Under the pieces are notes generated by a model. That model saw only the letters and a program-made list of their open reading frames with translations, had not been told where the DNA came from and did not search any database. The position numbers and the translations under genes were made by a program. Positions 31,561-40,298 of a DNA stretch of 64,000 nucleotides are shown here, piece after piece. How positions within the stretch are numbered: the stretch's first letter is position 1; each line of letters opens with the position of its first letter. The stretch comes from Microbacterium sp. KUDC0406 (GTDB lineage: Bacteria > Actinomycetota > Actinomycetes > Actinomycetales > Microbacteriaceae): assembly GCF_021582875.1 (NCBI RefSeq), contig NZ_CP091138.1:1-64000 (forward strand). Reading direction: 5' to 3'.

Positions 31561-31782
31561 TCAGTCGCGGTCGGTGGCGTCCCTGGCCGCGTCCTTGACG
31601 TGGTCCGCCGCGTTCTCCGCGGCATCCTTCACATCGTCGCCCGCCTTCTTCGCGGCGGCCTTGGCCTGGTCCATCTTGCCCTCGGCCTCGAGACTGTCGT
31701 TGCCGGTGAGCTTGCCGGCGCCCTCCTTGACCTTCCCGGCCATGTCCTCGGCGGTGTGCTTCATCTTGTCTGCGGCACTCAT
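31561..31782 (-). CDS. CsbD family stress-response protein
   Basis: 73 residues. MSAADKMKHTAEDMAGKVKEGAGKLTGNDSLEAEGKMDQAK is the CsbD core; the rest is an Ala/Lys/Asp-rich amphipathic helix. CsbD proteins are abundant, disordered general-stress proteins (a sigma-B regulon member in Bacillus) of unknown biochemical role. A GTCAAT-N28-GACTGT element lies upstream at 31852, shared with other stress-type genes in this window. Confidence 0.92.
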   Translation of the reverse strand: MSAADKMKHTAEDMAGKVKEGAGKLTGNDSLEAEGKMDQAKAAAKKAGDDVKDAAENAADHVKDAARDATDRD

Positions 31783-31812
31783 CGTTCGCTCCTCTCATTC
31801 GGCTGTCGGGCA

Positions 31813-31852
31813 ACAGTCGCATCCGTTCGGTGAATGCCGCGACGGGATTGAC
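31813..31852 (-). promoter_or_regulatory. GTCAAT-N28-GACTGT element before csbD-like gene
   Basis: Read on the minus strand, GTCAAT (continuing CCC) starts at 31852 and GACTGT at 31818, 31 nt before the ATG. It is the most divergent of the better copies. Confidence 0.35.
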
Positions 31853-32030
31853 GAGGCGGACAGGAACCGCTAGGGCGACCGGTGTAGGCTCACGGGGTGC
31901 ATCTCGTGAAGGTGGTCGTCGGCGCATCGTGCGCCGGCGGCAGAGGCTGATGGTCGGCCGGCGGCGGAACTCCCGTCACCGGTGATTCATCGCACCCATT
32001 CCCGACTCACCTCTCATAGAAGGCACTTTC

Positions 32031-32513
32031 ATGCTTCCCCTCGACGAGCGCGCCATCCGCGCCTCCTTCATCAACGCCTCTCGCAAAGAGGCCGCATCGC
32101 TCACGCTGCCTGCCGACTTCGACGCGATCGACTTCGCCGATCTCGACTACCTCGGCTGGTTCGACCCGAAGATGCCCAAGCGGGCGTACGTCATCGCCGA
32201 GGTCGATGACCGCCCGGTCGGCGTGCTGCTGCAGCGCGCCGAGAACCGGGTGGTGCGCCGCGCGCAGTGCTCCTGGTGCGACGACGTGACGCTTCGGAAC
32301 GACGTGCAGTTCTTCTCGGCGCGCAAGGCCGGCCCGGCCGGTCGCAACGGCGACACGATCGGCACCCTGGTATGCGAGAACTTCGGCTGCTCGACGAACG
32401 TGCGGCGGCTGCCGCCGCTCGCCTACGAGGGCTACGACCGGGAACTCGCCCGGGAGCTTCGGATGCTTCGGCTGCGGGAGCACGTGGCGGCGTTCGTCGC
32501 CGAGCTCGGCTGA
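32031..32513 (+). CDS. FBP-domain (EF-G-binding, FusB-like C-terminal) protein
   Basis: 160 residues. The C-terminal zinc finger is complete: CSWCDD (residues about 81-84) and CENFGC (about 119-124). This is the treble-clef fold that in FusB/FBP binds elongation factor G and releases it from stalled ribosomes. Actinobacterial members are widespread and seldom linked to fusidic acid resistance, so a general ribosome-rescue role is more likely. AGAAGG precedes the ATG. Monocistronic. Confidence 0.88.
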   Translation: MLPLDERAIRASFINASRKEAASLTLPADFDAIDFADLDYLGWFDPKMPKRAYVIAEVDDRPVGVLLQRAENRVVRRAQCSWCDDVTLRNDVQFFSARKAGPAGRNGDTIGTLVCENFGCSTNVRRLPPLAYEGYDRELARELRMLRLREHVAAFVAELG

Positions 32514-32542
32514 CACCGCCGCGCGCTGCCTGCCCCGCTGCG

Positions 32543-32581
32543 CTCCGGATGCTCCTATGACATCCATAGGAGCATCCGGAG
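32543..32581. terminator. perfect 17-bp bidirectional terminator
   Basis: CTCCGGATGCTCCTATG (32543-32559) and CATAGGAGCATCCGGAG (32565-32581) with a 5-nt loop, between the convergent FBP and PaaX-like genes. The longest perfect hairpin between genes in the window. Confidence 0.88.
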
Positions 32582-32592
32582 AAGGGAAGGGA

Positions 32593-33483
32593 TCAGGTCG
32601 TGACGGCTCGCACGTGAGCCCAGGCGGGTTCTGCGAGGCGGGCGGACAGGTCGGCGAACGCGGCGAAGCTGCGCTCGCCGAGCCAGTCCGCGGGCAGCAG
32701 CTCGGCGGCGAGTCCGGGATCGACGTAGGGCAGCACCCGCCAGCTGTCGATCAGGCGCACGTAGGCCGCGAACGGGTCATCCGGCAGTGCGTCGACGGAT
32801 GCCTGGAACCGCAGATGCTCGGCACGCAGCGCGTCGAGGTCCCACCAGCCGGCGACCGCCGCACGCAACGAGGTCGCCGGCCGGGGGTCTTCGGTGCGGA
32901 ACAGGGTCGCGAACTCGCGGGCCCCGAGCTCGTCGAGCAGCTGTTCGACCTCGTCATCGAGATATCCGGGCACGATCCACAGCCCCGGCGCGACGGACCC
33001 GGCGCCGATGAACTGCAGCCGACGGCGCAGCTGGTGGCGCAGGTCGCGCCGCGCCTCGGGGATGGTCGCGGAGATCAGGCACCACGGATCGCCCGCCTGC
33101 ATCCGGCGCACGTGGAAGATGCGGCGGTCGCCGCGCTCCAGCATCCGGACCGCCGCAGGATTCAGGCCGTAGCCGCCGCGCGCGGCGAGCAGCAGGCCCT
33201 TCTGCTTGAGCCGGGTGACCGCGGTGCGTGCGGGCGCGGGAAGCACACCGAGATCGCCGGCCACCCGCACCAGTGCGCCCGACGAGATCGACCCGCCGAG
33301 CCGCCGCAGGTACAGCCCGATCGTCGTGCGCAGCAGCGACGTGGTGCTGCCGGGGCGTGCGTCGATGTCGTCGAGCACGGTCCCGTTCTCGTCGAGACCC
33401 CGTCCTGCTGCCGAGGCCCCGCCTGGCCGGCGTCGCTCAGGCGGGGTCTCGGCGACAGAGAGGGGTCTTGGCGAGGGGGTCAT
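32593..33483 (-). CDS. PaaX-family transcriptional regulator of the kynurenine operon
   Basis: 296 residues. The N-terminal winged helix (TTIGLYLRRLGGSISSGALVRVAGDLGVLPAPARTAVTRLKQKGLL) is followed by the PaaX effector domain with RRIFHVRRM, WCLISATIPEARRDLRHQLRRRLQFIGAG and APGLWIVPGY. PaaX repressors respond to aryl-CoA in phenylacetate degradation; here it is the last gene of kynA-amidohydrolase-kynU and overlaps kynU by ATGA, so it probably senses a tryptophan-pathway metabolite. The first ~40 residues are low complexity, and a start further in is possible. Confidence 0.85.
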   Translation of the reverse strand: MTPSPRPLSVAETPPERRRPGGASAAGRGLDENGTVLDDIDARPGSTTSLLRTTIGLYLRRLGGSISSGALVRVAGDLGVLPAPARTAVTRLKQKGLLLAARGGYGLNPAAVRMLERGDRRIFHVRRMQAGDPWCLISATIPEARRDLRHQLRRRLQFIGAGSVAPGLWIVPGYLDDEVEQLLDELGAREFATLFRTEDPRPATSLRAAVAGWWDLDALRAEHLRFQASVDALPDDPFAAYVRLIDSWRVLPYVDPGLAAELLPADWLGERSFAAFADLSARLAEPAWAHVRAVTT

Positions 33484-34739
33484 GTGAGCGCGTCGCGGAT
33501 GGCCACGACACCGCGCAGGGTCTCCTCGTGCGACGTGCTCAGCGGCGAGAGACCGAGGCGGATGCCGTCGGGGAAGCGGAAGTCCGGGATGATCCCCTGG
33601 CCCCACAGCTCCTGCGTCACGCGCTGGAACGACGGATGCCCGATCGTGATGTGCCCGCCGCGGCCGGCGGCATCCCTCGTGCTGAGCAGCCGCACGTCCA
33701 GCGGGGCGAGCAGCTCGTCGTAGGCGCGCACGGCGAAATCCGTCAGCGAGATCGACTTCGCCCGCACGGCACCGATGCCGACGTCGTCGATGAGGTCGAG
33801 CATGCCCTGCATCCCGAGCATCGACATCACCGGCGGCGTGCCGCTGAGCAGCTGGCGGATGCCGGGGACCGGCGCGTACTCCGGCCCCATCGCGAAGATG
33901 TCGGCCGCGCTCCACCAGCCGTGGATCGGCTGCGTGATCTCCGGCTGCAGATCGGCGCGCACGTAGCCGAACGCGGGGGAGCCCGGTCCGCCGTTCAGGT
34001 ACTTGTAGGTGCAGCCGACCGCGAGGTCTACGCCCCAGGCATCCAGCTGCATCGGCACGACACCCACCGAGTGGCACAGGTCCCACAGCATCAGCGCACC
34101 GGCGTCGTGCACGGCCGCCGTGACCCCCGGCATGTCGGCGAGCGCGCCCGAGCGGTAGTCCACGTGGCTGAGCACGACCAGCGCCGTGCGCTCACCCACG
34201 ATCGCACGCACGTCGTCGGCGCTCACGCCGGTGATCTCGTCGGGCTCCACCCAGCGCAGCGTCGCACCGACCTCACCGGCGATGCCCGCGGCGATGAAGC
34301 GGTCGGTGGGGAAGTTGCCGGCCTCGATGACGATCTCGTCGCGTCCGGGACGAGCCGCGACAGCCGCCCGGATGAGCTTGTAGAGCATCACGCTGGTCGA
34401 GTCGGCGACCACGGTCTGCCCCTCCGCCGCTCCCAGCGCGACGGAGGCGATGCGGTCGCCCAGGCGCATCGGCAGCTCCATCCACTGCTCGTCCCAGGAG
34501 CGGATCAGCCGGGTGCCCCAGTCGTCGCGGATGAACTGCGCGACCTTCTCGGGCATGTCGGCGAGCGGACGCCCGAGCGAGTTGCCGTCGAGGTACGCGG
34601 TCACACCGGGGGCGTCGGCGAACGCGGTGAGATGGTGCGCGAGCGGGTCGGCCGCATCGAGCCGGGCGGCCTCGGCGTCGAGGTCGGGGCTCAGGATGCC
34701 GGCGACGCGACGGTGCTCGTCTTCAAGCGATTCGGTCAT
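33480..34739 (-). CDS. kynU: kynureninase
   Basis: 419 residues. A fold-type I PLP enzyme that cleaves kynurenine to anthranilate and alanine. YLDGNSLGRPL, WDEQWMELPMRLGDRIA, DSTSVMLYKLI, the PLP lysine motif AVGCTYKYLNGGPGSPAF, and HGWWSAADIFAMGPEYAPVPGIRQLLSGTPPVMS are all characteristic of KynU. Length is standard. It stands between the amidohydrolase and the PaaX-like regulator, in one operon with kynA. Confidence 0.96.
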   Translation of the reverse strand: MTESLEDEHRRVAGILSPDLDAEAARLDAADPLAHHLTAFADAPGVTAYLDGNSLGRPLADMPEKVAQFIRDDWGTRLIRSWDEQWMELPMRLGDRIASVALGAAEGQTVVADSTSVMLYKLIRAAVAARPGRDEIVIEAGNFPTDRFIAAGIAGEVGATLRWVEPDEITGVSADDVRAIVGERTALVVLSHVDYRSGALADMPGVTAAVHDAGALMLWDLCHSVGVVPMQLDAWGVDLAVGCTYKYLNGGPGSPAFGYVRADLQPEITQPIHGWWSAADIFAMGPEYAPVPGIRQLLSGTPPVMSMLGMQGMLDLIDDVGIGAVRAKSISLTDFAVRAYDELLAPLDVRLLSTRDAAGRGGHITIGHPSFQRVTQELWGQGIIPDFRFPDGIRLGLSPLSTSHEETLRGVVAIRDALT

Positions 34740-34740
34740 G

Positions 34741-35924
34741 TCAGTCCCTCAGGTCGTCGTCGATCAGGAAGCGGGCGCGGGCGGGGTCGCCATCGGGCAG
34801 GAAGAGCAGGGGCTCGCCGGGATCCAGCGGATCGGCGGGGGCGAGCGCCCGGAGCAGGTCGATGCCGTCGACGCCGGCCTCGCGCAGCGCGGTGACCTCG
34901 CTCTCGCGCAGGTCGACGGGAGTCGGGCCGTTGCCCATGTCGCTGCCGTAGACCAGCTCGCCCCCGGCAGCGGCGAAGCGCCGCACGTTGTCGACGACGT
35001 GCGCGTACTGCTCGCCGTCGTGGATGGCCATGGTCGAGATCCACGACACGGATGCCGCCTGTGCGGCGATCTCGTCATCGGTGAGGCGCTCGGTGAACGG
35101 CGAGTGGGCGAGGCGGTCGGCGCCCAGACGGACGGCGCGCTGCGCCTGGCCCGCCCCCTCGGCGTGCGCGACCAGAGGCAGCCCGTGTGCGGCGGCGAGC
35201 TTCGCGAGCTCCCGGAACAGGTCGTCGTCGAGCACGGGACCGGCGTCGACGTTGCCGACGGTCTTGAGGTACGAGACCCCGGCCGCGGCGAGGTCGGCGA
35301 CGACGGATGCCGCATGCGCAGCATCCCTCAGCTCGATGACCGACCCCTCCGGTGCCCAGTCGCGGTCGGAGGGGTAGCCGCCCGGCGCGGTGAGGAACGG
35401 CCCGGCGTACTCGATCGTGACGGGCGCTACGACCCCGGCAGGAGGAGGCGAGGAGGAAAAGGCAGCTTCGGGGTTGCGCACACCGGCGTTTTCCTCCTTG
35501 CGTGGGAGCGGCGGGGCGGCATCGGCCGGGACCTGCCGATGCGAGGAGGAAAAGGCGGCTTCGGGGATGCGCGCGGCGGCGTTTTCCTCCTTGCGTTGGG
35601 AGGCGGCGTCGCCACGATGCGAGGAGGAAAAGGCGGCTTCGGGGACGTGCGCACCGGCGTTTTCCTCCTTGCGTTGGGAGAGGACAGCGGCGAGCCTCCG
35701 GATCACGTCGACATTCGCGCCGAGATCCACCACGCGGCCCAGCCGCGAGCCCGGGAGCAGCGACGGGTCGATGAGCTGCAGGTGCACGTGGTGATCGGTG
35801 AACCGGCCGGTGATGATGCCATCCAGGCGCGGAGCGCCCGCGGGGCCGGCTCAGCGACGAGCCGCCCCTCGACGAGGGCGCCGTCGCGCAGCATCCGCCC
35901 GTCGAAGAAACGCACGGAGCGCAT
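34741..35924 (-). pseudogene. amidohydrolase-family protein, apparent frameshift and repeat insertion
   Basis: A TIM-barrel metal-dependent hydrolase between kynA and kynU. It opens MRSVRFFDGRMLRDGALVEG, then leaves frame at the CCC run 35837-35839 (plus strand); one more base joins it to LDGIITGRFTDHHVHLQLIDP with the metal-binding HxH. Later motifs are LPLVAHAEG and GSDMGNGPTPVDL. Inside the barrel lies a 77-residue insertion of three repeats (RKEENAG...PEAAFSSS) encoded by a DNA palindrome family. N-formylkynurenine hydrolysis is the missing pathway step, so formamidase activity is a reasonable inference, not shown. Confidence 0.75.
35448..35679. repeat. triplicated palindromic element inside the amidohydrolase
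   Basis: Three ~60-bp units begin at 35448, 35541 and 35619, with spacings of 93 and 78 bp, both multiples of three. Each opens GCGAGGAGGAAAAGGC and closes GTTTTCCTCCTTGCG; AGGAGGAAAA and TTTTCCTCCT are inverted arms. The interior varies (TTGCGCACACC, ATGCGCGCGGC, ACGTGCGCACC). Other frames on the opposite strand are also open through the block (EEEKAASG...AFSSL). No similar unit is seen elsewhere in this window. Confidence 0.85.
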
Positions 35925-36814
35925 CAGCGGCCGATCCGCTCGTCCTTGCCGATCTCGGTGCGCACCGTGTAGAGCTCGGGGAAGAAGGTCAGCGAGAGCG
36001 CGCGCTGCAGGAAGTCCACGCCGGTCGATCCGCCGGTGCCGCGCTTCATGCCGATCGTGCGGGTGACCGTGCGGAGGTGCCGGAAGCGCCAGAACTGGAA
36101 GTTGTCCTCGACGTCGACGAGCTCCTCGCACGCCTCGTAGAGCTCCCAGTGCTCCTTCGGGTCCTCATAGACCTCGCGGATGACGGGCACGAGGTCGGGA
36201 GTCTCGCGGTACGGCAGCCGCACGTCGCGCTCGAGGATGGATGCCGGCACCGGCAGCCCGCGTCGGGCGACGTAGCGCAGGAACTCGTCGTAGAGAGTCG
36301 GGCGCTCGAGCTCGGCGGTGAGCAGCGCGAGGTTCTCGGGGTGGTCGCGGAACAGGCCCAGCATCCGCTCGTTCTTGTTGCCCAGCGCGAACTCCACCGC
36401 GCGGTACTGCACGGACTGGAACCCCGACGAGTTGCCCAGGTCGCCGCGGAACTCGGCGTACTCGGTCGGGGTGAGCGTGGCGAGCACGGACCACTGCTGG
36501 GTCAGCACCTCCTGGATGTGCTTGATGCGGGCGATGTGCTTGAGTGCGGCACGGAGGTCGTCCTCGGCGAGGCGGGTGCGCGCGGTCTGCAGTTCGCGCA
36601 GCACGAGTTTGAGCCACAGCTCGGTGGTCTGGTGCTGGATGATGAACAGCATCTCGTCGTGGTGCTCGGGCACCGAGACCGGATGCTGTGCACCGAGCAG
36701 CCGGTCGAGGTCGAGGTACGACCCGTACGTCATCCGGTTCTTGAGATCGGTGACGATCCCGTCCTCGAGCGCGCGCTCGTTCTGCCCGGTGCCGTTGTCC
36801 TGGTCGGTAGCCAT
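35924..36814 (-). CDS. kynA: tryptophan 2,3-dioxygenase
   Basis: 296 residues. A haem dioxygenase that opens the indole ring of tryptophan. TYGSYLDLDRLLGAQHPVSVPEHHDEMLFIIQHQTTELWLKL carries the substrate-pocket FIIQHQ/ELW residues. FRGDLGNSSGFQSVQYR and FQFWRFRHLRTVTRTIGMKRGTGGSTGVDFL (haem-ligand His region and GTGGS loop) are intact. It is the first gene of the operon, with a palindromic operator in its promoter and transcription probably starting on the ATG itself. Confidence 0.97.
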   Translation of the reverse strand: MATDQDNGTGQNERALEDGIVTDLKNRMTYGSYLDLDRLLGAQHPVSVPEHHDEMLFIIQHQTTELWLKLVLRELQTARTRLAEDDLRAALKHIARIKHIQEVLTQQWSVLATLTPTEYAEFRGDLGNSSGFQSVQYRAVEFALGNKNERMLGLFRDHPENLALLTAELERPTLYDEFLRYVARRGLPVPASILERDVRLPYRETPDLVPVIREVYEDPKEHWELYEACEELVDVEDNFQFWRFRHLRTVTRTIGMKRGTGGSTGVDFLQRALSLTFFPELYTVRTEIGKDERIGR

Positions 36815-36853
36815 GCCGCGAGAATAACACCATTGCGACGGCCGTCACAATGG
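36815..36853 (-). promoter_or_regulatory. kynA promoter with palindromic operator
   Basis: On the minus strand TTGTGA (36850-36845), a 17-nt spacer and TTATTC (36827-36822) form a good promoter whose +1 falls on the kynA ATG (leaderless). Spanning -35 and spacer is a dyad at 36830-36853: CCATTG-C-GACGGCCGTC-A-CAATGG. Its position predicts repression, most simply by the PaaX-like protein of the same operon. Confidence 0.75.
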
Positions 36854-36861
36854 TGAAATCG

Positions 36862-37434
36862 CTACGCAGCTGCGAGCACCGCCGCCGTGTCGGAGATCGT
36901 CAGCTGCGGCGGGTACAGCCCCATCACCTGCAGTGCCGCTGCGTGGTTCTCGGCGGTCGATCCCGCGCAGGCATCGGCCGCGATCGTGGCGCGGGCGCCG
37001 GCATCCGCCGCGGCGAGAGCCGTGGACAGCACGCAGCAGTCGGTCGACACCCCGGTGAGCACGACGTGCGCGCCTCGCCCGACGATGCCCTCCATCTCGG
37101 CGCCCCACTTGCCGAACGTGGGGAGGTCGAGTGTCGGATGCGACGACAGGTCGCGCGCCTCGATGACGAGGTCGAACAGCGGATCGGATGCCGCCCTGTC
37201 GGCGAACGGCCAGGCCTCGAAGTACTCGCCCCAGGATGTGGAGCGGTCGGCCGTCGGCATCCACCGGGTGACCAGCACGCGGTCGCCGAATGCATCGGCC
37301 AATCGCCGGATGTTCGCGAACGCCTCAGCGAAGAACGGCGATCCCCACTCGGATTCCGGCGCCGCGAAGATGTTCTGCGGGTCGATGACGACCAGCCATG
37401 GCTGGGTCTCTGAGCCTGTCGAAGGGAGGCTCAT
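36862..37434 (-). CDS. isochorismatase-like cysteine hydrolase
   Basis: 190 residues with the catalytic triad of the family: Asp in WLVVIDPQN, Lys in TFGKWGAEME and Cys in TGVSTDCCVLSTA. Members hydrolyse amides or vinyl ethers such as nicotinamide, N-carbamoyl compounds or isochorismate. It overlaps the upstream NCS1 permease stop (ATGA), so the substrate is probably a nitrogenous ring or ureide imported by that permease. The first residues, SLPSTGSETQ, come from a dispersed DNA repeat, so the native start may have been changed by the insertion. Confidence 0.85.
   Translation of the reverse strand: MSLPSTGSETQPWLVVIDPQNIFAAPESEWGSPFFAEAFANIRRLADAFGDRVLVTRWMPTADRSTSWGEYFEAWPFADRAASDPLFDLVIEARDLSSHPTLDLPTFGKWGAEMEGIVGRGAHVVLTGVSTDCCVLSTALAAADAGARATIAADACAGSTAENHAAALQVMGLYPPQLTISDTAAVLAAA
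37408..37429. repeat. dispersed repeat A (TGAGCCTGTCGAAGG) at permease/hydrolase junction
   Basis: TCTCTGAGCCTGTCGAAGGG plus AG covers codons 3-9 of the cysteine hydrolase on the other strand. The same core recurs at 39501, 45467 (reverse) and 46386. Confidence 0.75.
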
Positions 37435-38882
37435 CCCTGCTCCTGCCGGCGGATCCGGCCGGCCCGGGCGAACCAGGTCACCAGGAACGAGAGCACCAGT
37501 GCGAAGAAGACGCCGAGGTTCGCATAGGCCCAGTCGCCGTCCTTGCCCCCGATGAGGCCGAGCAGGTACCCCTGCCAGTTGTTCCACGCCGCTTCCGCGG
37601 CGAAGTTGTTGACGACGAAGCCCCAGCCGATCAGCGAGGCGATGACCATGGTGATGATCGAGGTCCAGTCCCAGGCGCCGTAGCGACCCTTCGCATCGAA
37701 CAGTGCATCCTCGTCGTAGTCCTTGCGGCGCCGCAGGATGTCGGCGATGAGGATGCCCGCCCAGGCGGCCAGCGGCACGCCGAGCGTGATGAGGAACGAC
37801 TGGAACGGTCCGAGGAAGCCGGTGTCGCCGAACACGACCAGGATCGTGACGATCGTCAGGATGAGCCCGTCGATGCCTGCGGCGGCGGGCCGGGGGATGC
37901 GGATGCCGAGGCTCAGCAGCGTCAGCCCCGAGGAGTAGATGCCGAGCACCGCACCCGAGACCAGCGCCAGCACGGCGGTGACGAGGAACGGCACGAGCAC
38001 CCAGATCGGCAGCAGGGTGGCGAGCGCGCCGATGGGGTCGGCGGCGACGGCGTTCAGCAGGTCGTCGTTCGAGCCCGCCAGCAGCAGACCGAAGACCACC
38101 AGGATCACCGGCGCGATCGCACCGCCGAAGGTGTTCCAGAAGATGATCGCCCCGTCCGATGCGGTGCGCTTCTGATAGCGCGACCAATCGGCAGCGATGT
38201 TGATCCACCCGAGTCCGAAACCGGTCATCACCATCACCAGCGCGCCGATCACCTGCCCGATGTTGCCGTCCGGCTTCGACAGCGCCGCGGCGAAGTCGAT
38301 GTCGGGGATGGTGAGGATGATGTAGAGGATCGTGACGACGCCGGTCACCCAGGTCAGCACCGACTGCAGCTTCATGATCGTGTGATAGCCGAGCACCGAG
38401 GCGGTCACGATGAGGGCCGCGACGATGACGATCGCGACGATCTTCAGGGCCACGCTGTCTCCGTCACCACCCAGCTGCGTGATGACGGTGGCGGTGGCCA
38501 GCACCGCCATGATCGCCAGGAACGTCTCCCAGCCGATCGAGGTCAGCCAGGACACGATGCCCGGCACCTTCTGCCCGTGCACGCCGAACGCCGCTCGCGA
38601 GAGCACCATCGTCGGCGCCGAGCCGCGCTTGCCGGCGATCGCGATCAGTCCGCACAGGAAGAACGACACGACGATGCCGATGATCGACACGATCGTCGCC
38701 TGCCAGAACGAGATCCCGAATCCCAGCACGAACGACCCGTACGACATGCCGAACACCGATACGTTCGCCGCGAACCACGGCCAGAACAGATCACGCGGCT
38801 TCGCGGTGCGCTCGGATTCGGGGATGATCTCGATCCCGGTGCGCTCGATGAGCGTCGACGTCGAGGTGCTCTCTGCGGTCAT
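37431..38882 (-). CDS. NCS1-family purine/cytosine-type permease
   Basis: 483 residues, about 12 helices. The family pattern is clear in DLFWPWFAANVSVFGMSYGSFVLGFG, RSAPTMVLSRAAFGVHGQKVPGIVSWLTSIGWETF (NCS1 substrate motif), MTGFGLGWINIAADWSRY and GIPLAAWAGI-like segments. NCS1 carriers import cytosine, purines, hydantoins or vitamins with H+ or Na+. ATG at 38882 is preferred over an upstream in-frame one. It overlaps the cysteine hydrolase by ATGA. Confidence 0.92.
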   Translation of the reverse strand: MTAESTSTSTLIERTGIEIIPESERTAKPRDLFWPWFAANVSVFGMSYGSFVLGFGISFWQATIVSIIGIVVSFFLCGLIAIAGKRGSAPTMVLSRAAFGVHGQKVPGIVSWLTSIGWETFLAIMAVLATATVITQLGGDGDSVALKIVAIVIVAALIVTASVLGYHTIMKLQSVLTWVTGVVTILYIILTIPDIDFAAALSKPDGNIGQVIGALVMVMTGFGLGWINIAADWSRYQKRTASDGAIIFWNTFGGAIAPVILVVFGLLLAGSNDDLLNAVAADPIGALATLLPIWVLVPFLVTAVLALVSGAVLGIYSSGLTLLSLGIRIPRPAAAGIDGLILTIVTILVVFGDTGFLGPFQSFLITLGVPLAAWAGILIADILRRRKDYDEDALFDAKGRYGAWDWTSIITMVIASLIGWGFVVNNFAAEAAWNNWQGYLLGLIGGKDGDWAYANLGVFFALVLSFLVTWFARAGRIRRQEQG

Positions 38883-38940
38883 GCCCTCATCCTGGCACCG
38901 CACGTCGTGCCGCGGCCAGGGCGTCAGCTCGTCACGGGAC

Positions 38941-40263
38941 TCAGGCGGTGAAGAACGCCTCTGCGACGCGGGACAGGTCGTGCAGGTCGCTCACGCCGGC
39001 GAGCTCGCGGGCGGAGTGCATCGACAGGATCGGGATGCCGATGTCGACGGTGCGGATGCCGAGGCGCGTCGCGGTGATCGGGCCGATCGTGGAGCCGCAC
39101 GGCACGGCGTTGTTCGACACGAACTCCTGCGATGCGACACCCGATGTCTCGCACCAGGCGGCCCAGGCCGCGGCGCCCACGGCGTCGGTCGCGTAGCGCT
39201 GATTGGCGTTGATCTTCAGGATCGGGCCGGAACCGAGCAGCGGCTGCACCACCGGGTCATGACGCTGGGAGTAGTTCGGGTGCACCGAGTGGCCGACATC
39301 GCTGGAGAGATGCCAGGAGGCGGCGTAGGCGCGCCGCCGGTCCGCGGCATCCGCCCCGAGCTGCTCGTAGACGCGCTCCAGGACGTCTTCGAGGAATGGG
39401 CCCGCGGCACCGGAGCGGGAGGCCGAGCCGAGCTCCTCGTGGTCGAAGGCCGCGAGCACCGGGATGACGCCGGACTGGGGCCCTGAGCCGGTCGATGGGG
39501 TCCCTGAGCCTGTCGAAGGGTCCGCGGCGGCGAGCAGCGCGACCACGCCGGCATGCACGGATGCGAGGTCGTCGAGGCGGCCGCTGGCGAAGAAGGCGTC
39601 GTCCTTGCCGAACACCGCGCCCCGCGCCGAGTCGGCGACGACGGCGTCGAAGCCGCGGACGTCGCGGGGGTCGACGCCGGCGGATGCCGCGAGCTCGGCG
39701 AGCAGGTCCGCGTCGGCGGGGTCGCCCAGTCCCCACACCGGCTGGGTGTTCGCCTGCTTGTCGAGGGTGAGGCCGTCGTTGGCGCCGCGGTCGAGATGGA
39801 TCGCCAGCTGTGGCAGACGCAGCAGCGCTCCGGTGTCGGCGAGCACGACGCGACCGTCGGCGAGTGCGAGCCGGCCGGCGAGGCGAAGTTCGCGGTCCAG
39901 CCAGGAGTTCAGCAGCGGGCCGCCGTAGACCTCGACGCCGGCCTGCAGCCAGCCGCGGGAACCGGTGGTCGGCTTGGGCTTCAGCTTGAAGCCGGGGGAG
40001 TCGGTGTGCGCGCCGAGGATGTGCACGGGCGTCGTGGCCGCGGCATCCGTCGGCACGACCCACGCGATCGCCGCACCGTCGCGCACGACGACGTAGCGCC
40101 CGCCGGGCTGCGCGGGCCAGGCCGCCTCCTCGTTCAGCCGGGTGAATCCGGCGTCCTCGAGCCGGCGCGCGACCTCTTCGGCGGCGTGGTAGCTCGACGG
40201 GGAGGCGGCGACGAAGTCGGCCAGATCGGCGGCATGTGCGAGGGCGGCGGGAGTGACGGGCAT
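38941..40263 (-). CDS. M18-family aminopeptidase
   Basis: 440 residues. A dodecameric cytosolic zinc exopeptidase (ApeB/aspartyl aminopeptidase family). LGAHTDSPGFKLKPKP gives the first His and Asp ligands, AAFDHEELGS the Glu pair, and SMHSARELAG the final His. In the middle, AAADPSTGSGTPSTGSGPQSG is a Gly/Ser-rich insertion made of two tandem copies of dispersed repeat A. It falls in a surface loop between conserved blocks, so activity is probably retained. Monocistronic. Confidence 0.92.
   Translation of the reverse strand: MPVTPAALAHAADLADFVAASPSSYHAAEEVARRLEDAGFTRLNEEAAWPAQPGGRYVVVRDGAAIAWVVPTDAAATTPVHILGAHTDSPGFKLKPKPTTGSRGWLQAGVEVYGGPLLNSWLDRELRLAGRLALADGRVVLADTGALLRLPQLAIHLDRGANDGLTLDKQANTQPVWGLGDPADADLLAELAASAGVDPRDVRGFDAVVADSARGAVFGKDDAFFASGRLDDLASVHAGVVALLAAADPSTGSGTPSTGSGPQSGVIPVLAAFDHEELGSASRSGAAGPFLEDVLERVYEQLGADAADRRRAYAASWHLSSDVGHSVHPNYSQRHDPVVQPLLGSGPILKINANQRYATDAVGAAAWAAWCETSGVASQEFVSNNAVPCGSTIGPITATRLGIRTVDIGIPILSMHSARELAGVSDLHDLSRVAEAFFTA
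39477..39523. repeat. two tandem copies of dispersed repeat A inside the aminopeptidase
   Basis: CCCTGAGCCGGTCGATGGGG (39481-39500) and TCCCTGAGCCTGTCGAAGGG (39501-39520) form a direct tandem, 80% identical, read on the minus strand as PSTGSGT-PSTGSGP. The insertion keeps frame. Confidence 0.8.
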
Positions 40264-40298
40264 CCTTCGATCGTAATCGGGGCCCGTGGCGACCTCGG

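Noticed and set aside
35448..35679. CRISPR-like array
   Set aside because: Three units, but spacings differ (93 and 78 bp), units continue as coding sequence, and no cas gene is near.
34450..36066. Plus-strand open frame through kynU and the amidohydrolase repeats
   Set aside because: Antisense to a clear kynurenine operon; open only because of high GC and because the repeat unit is open in several frames.
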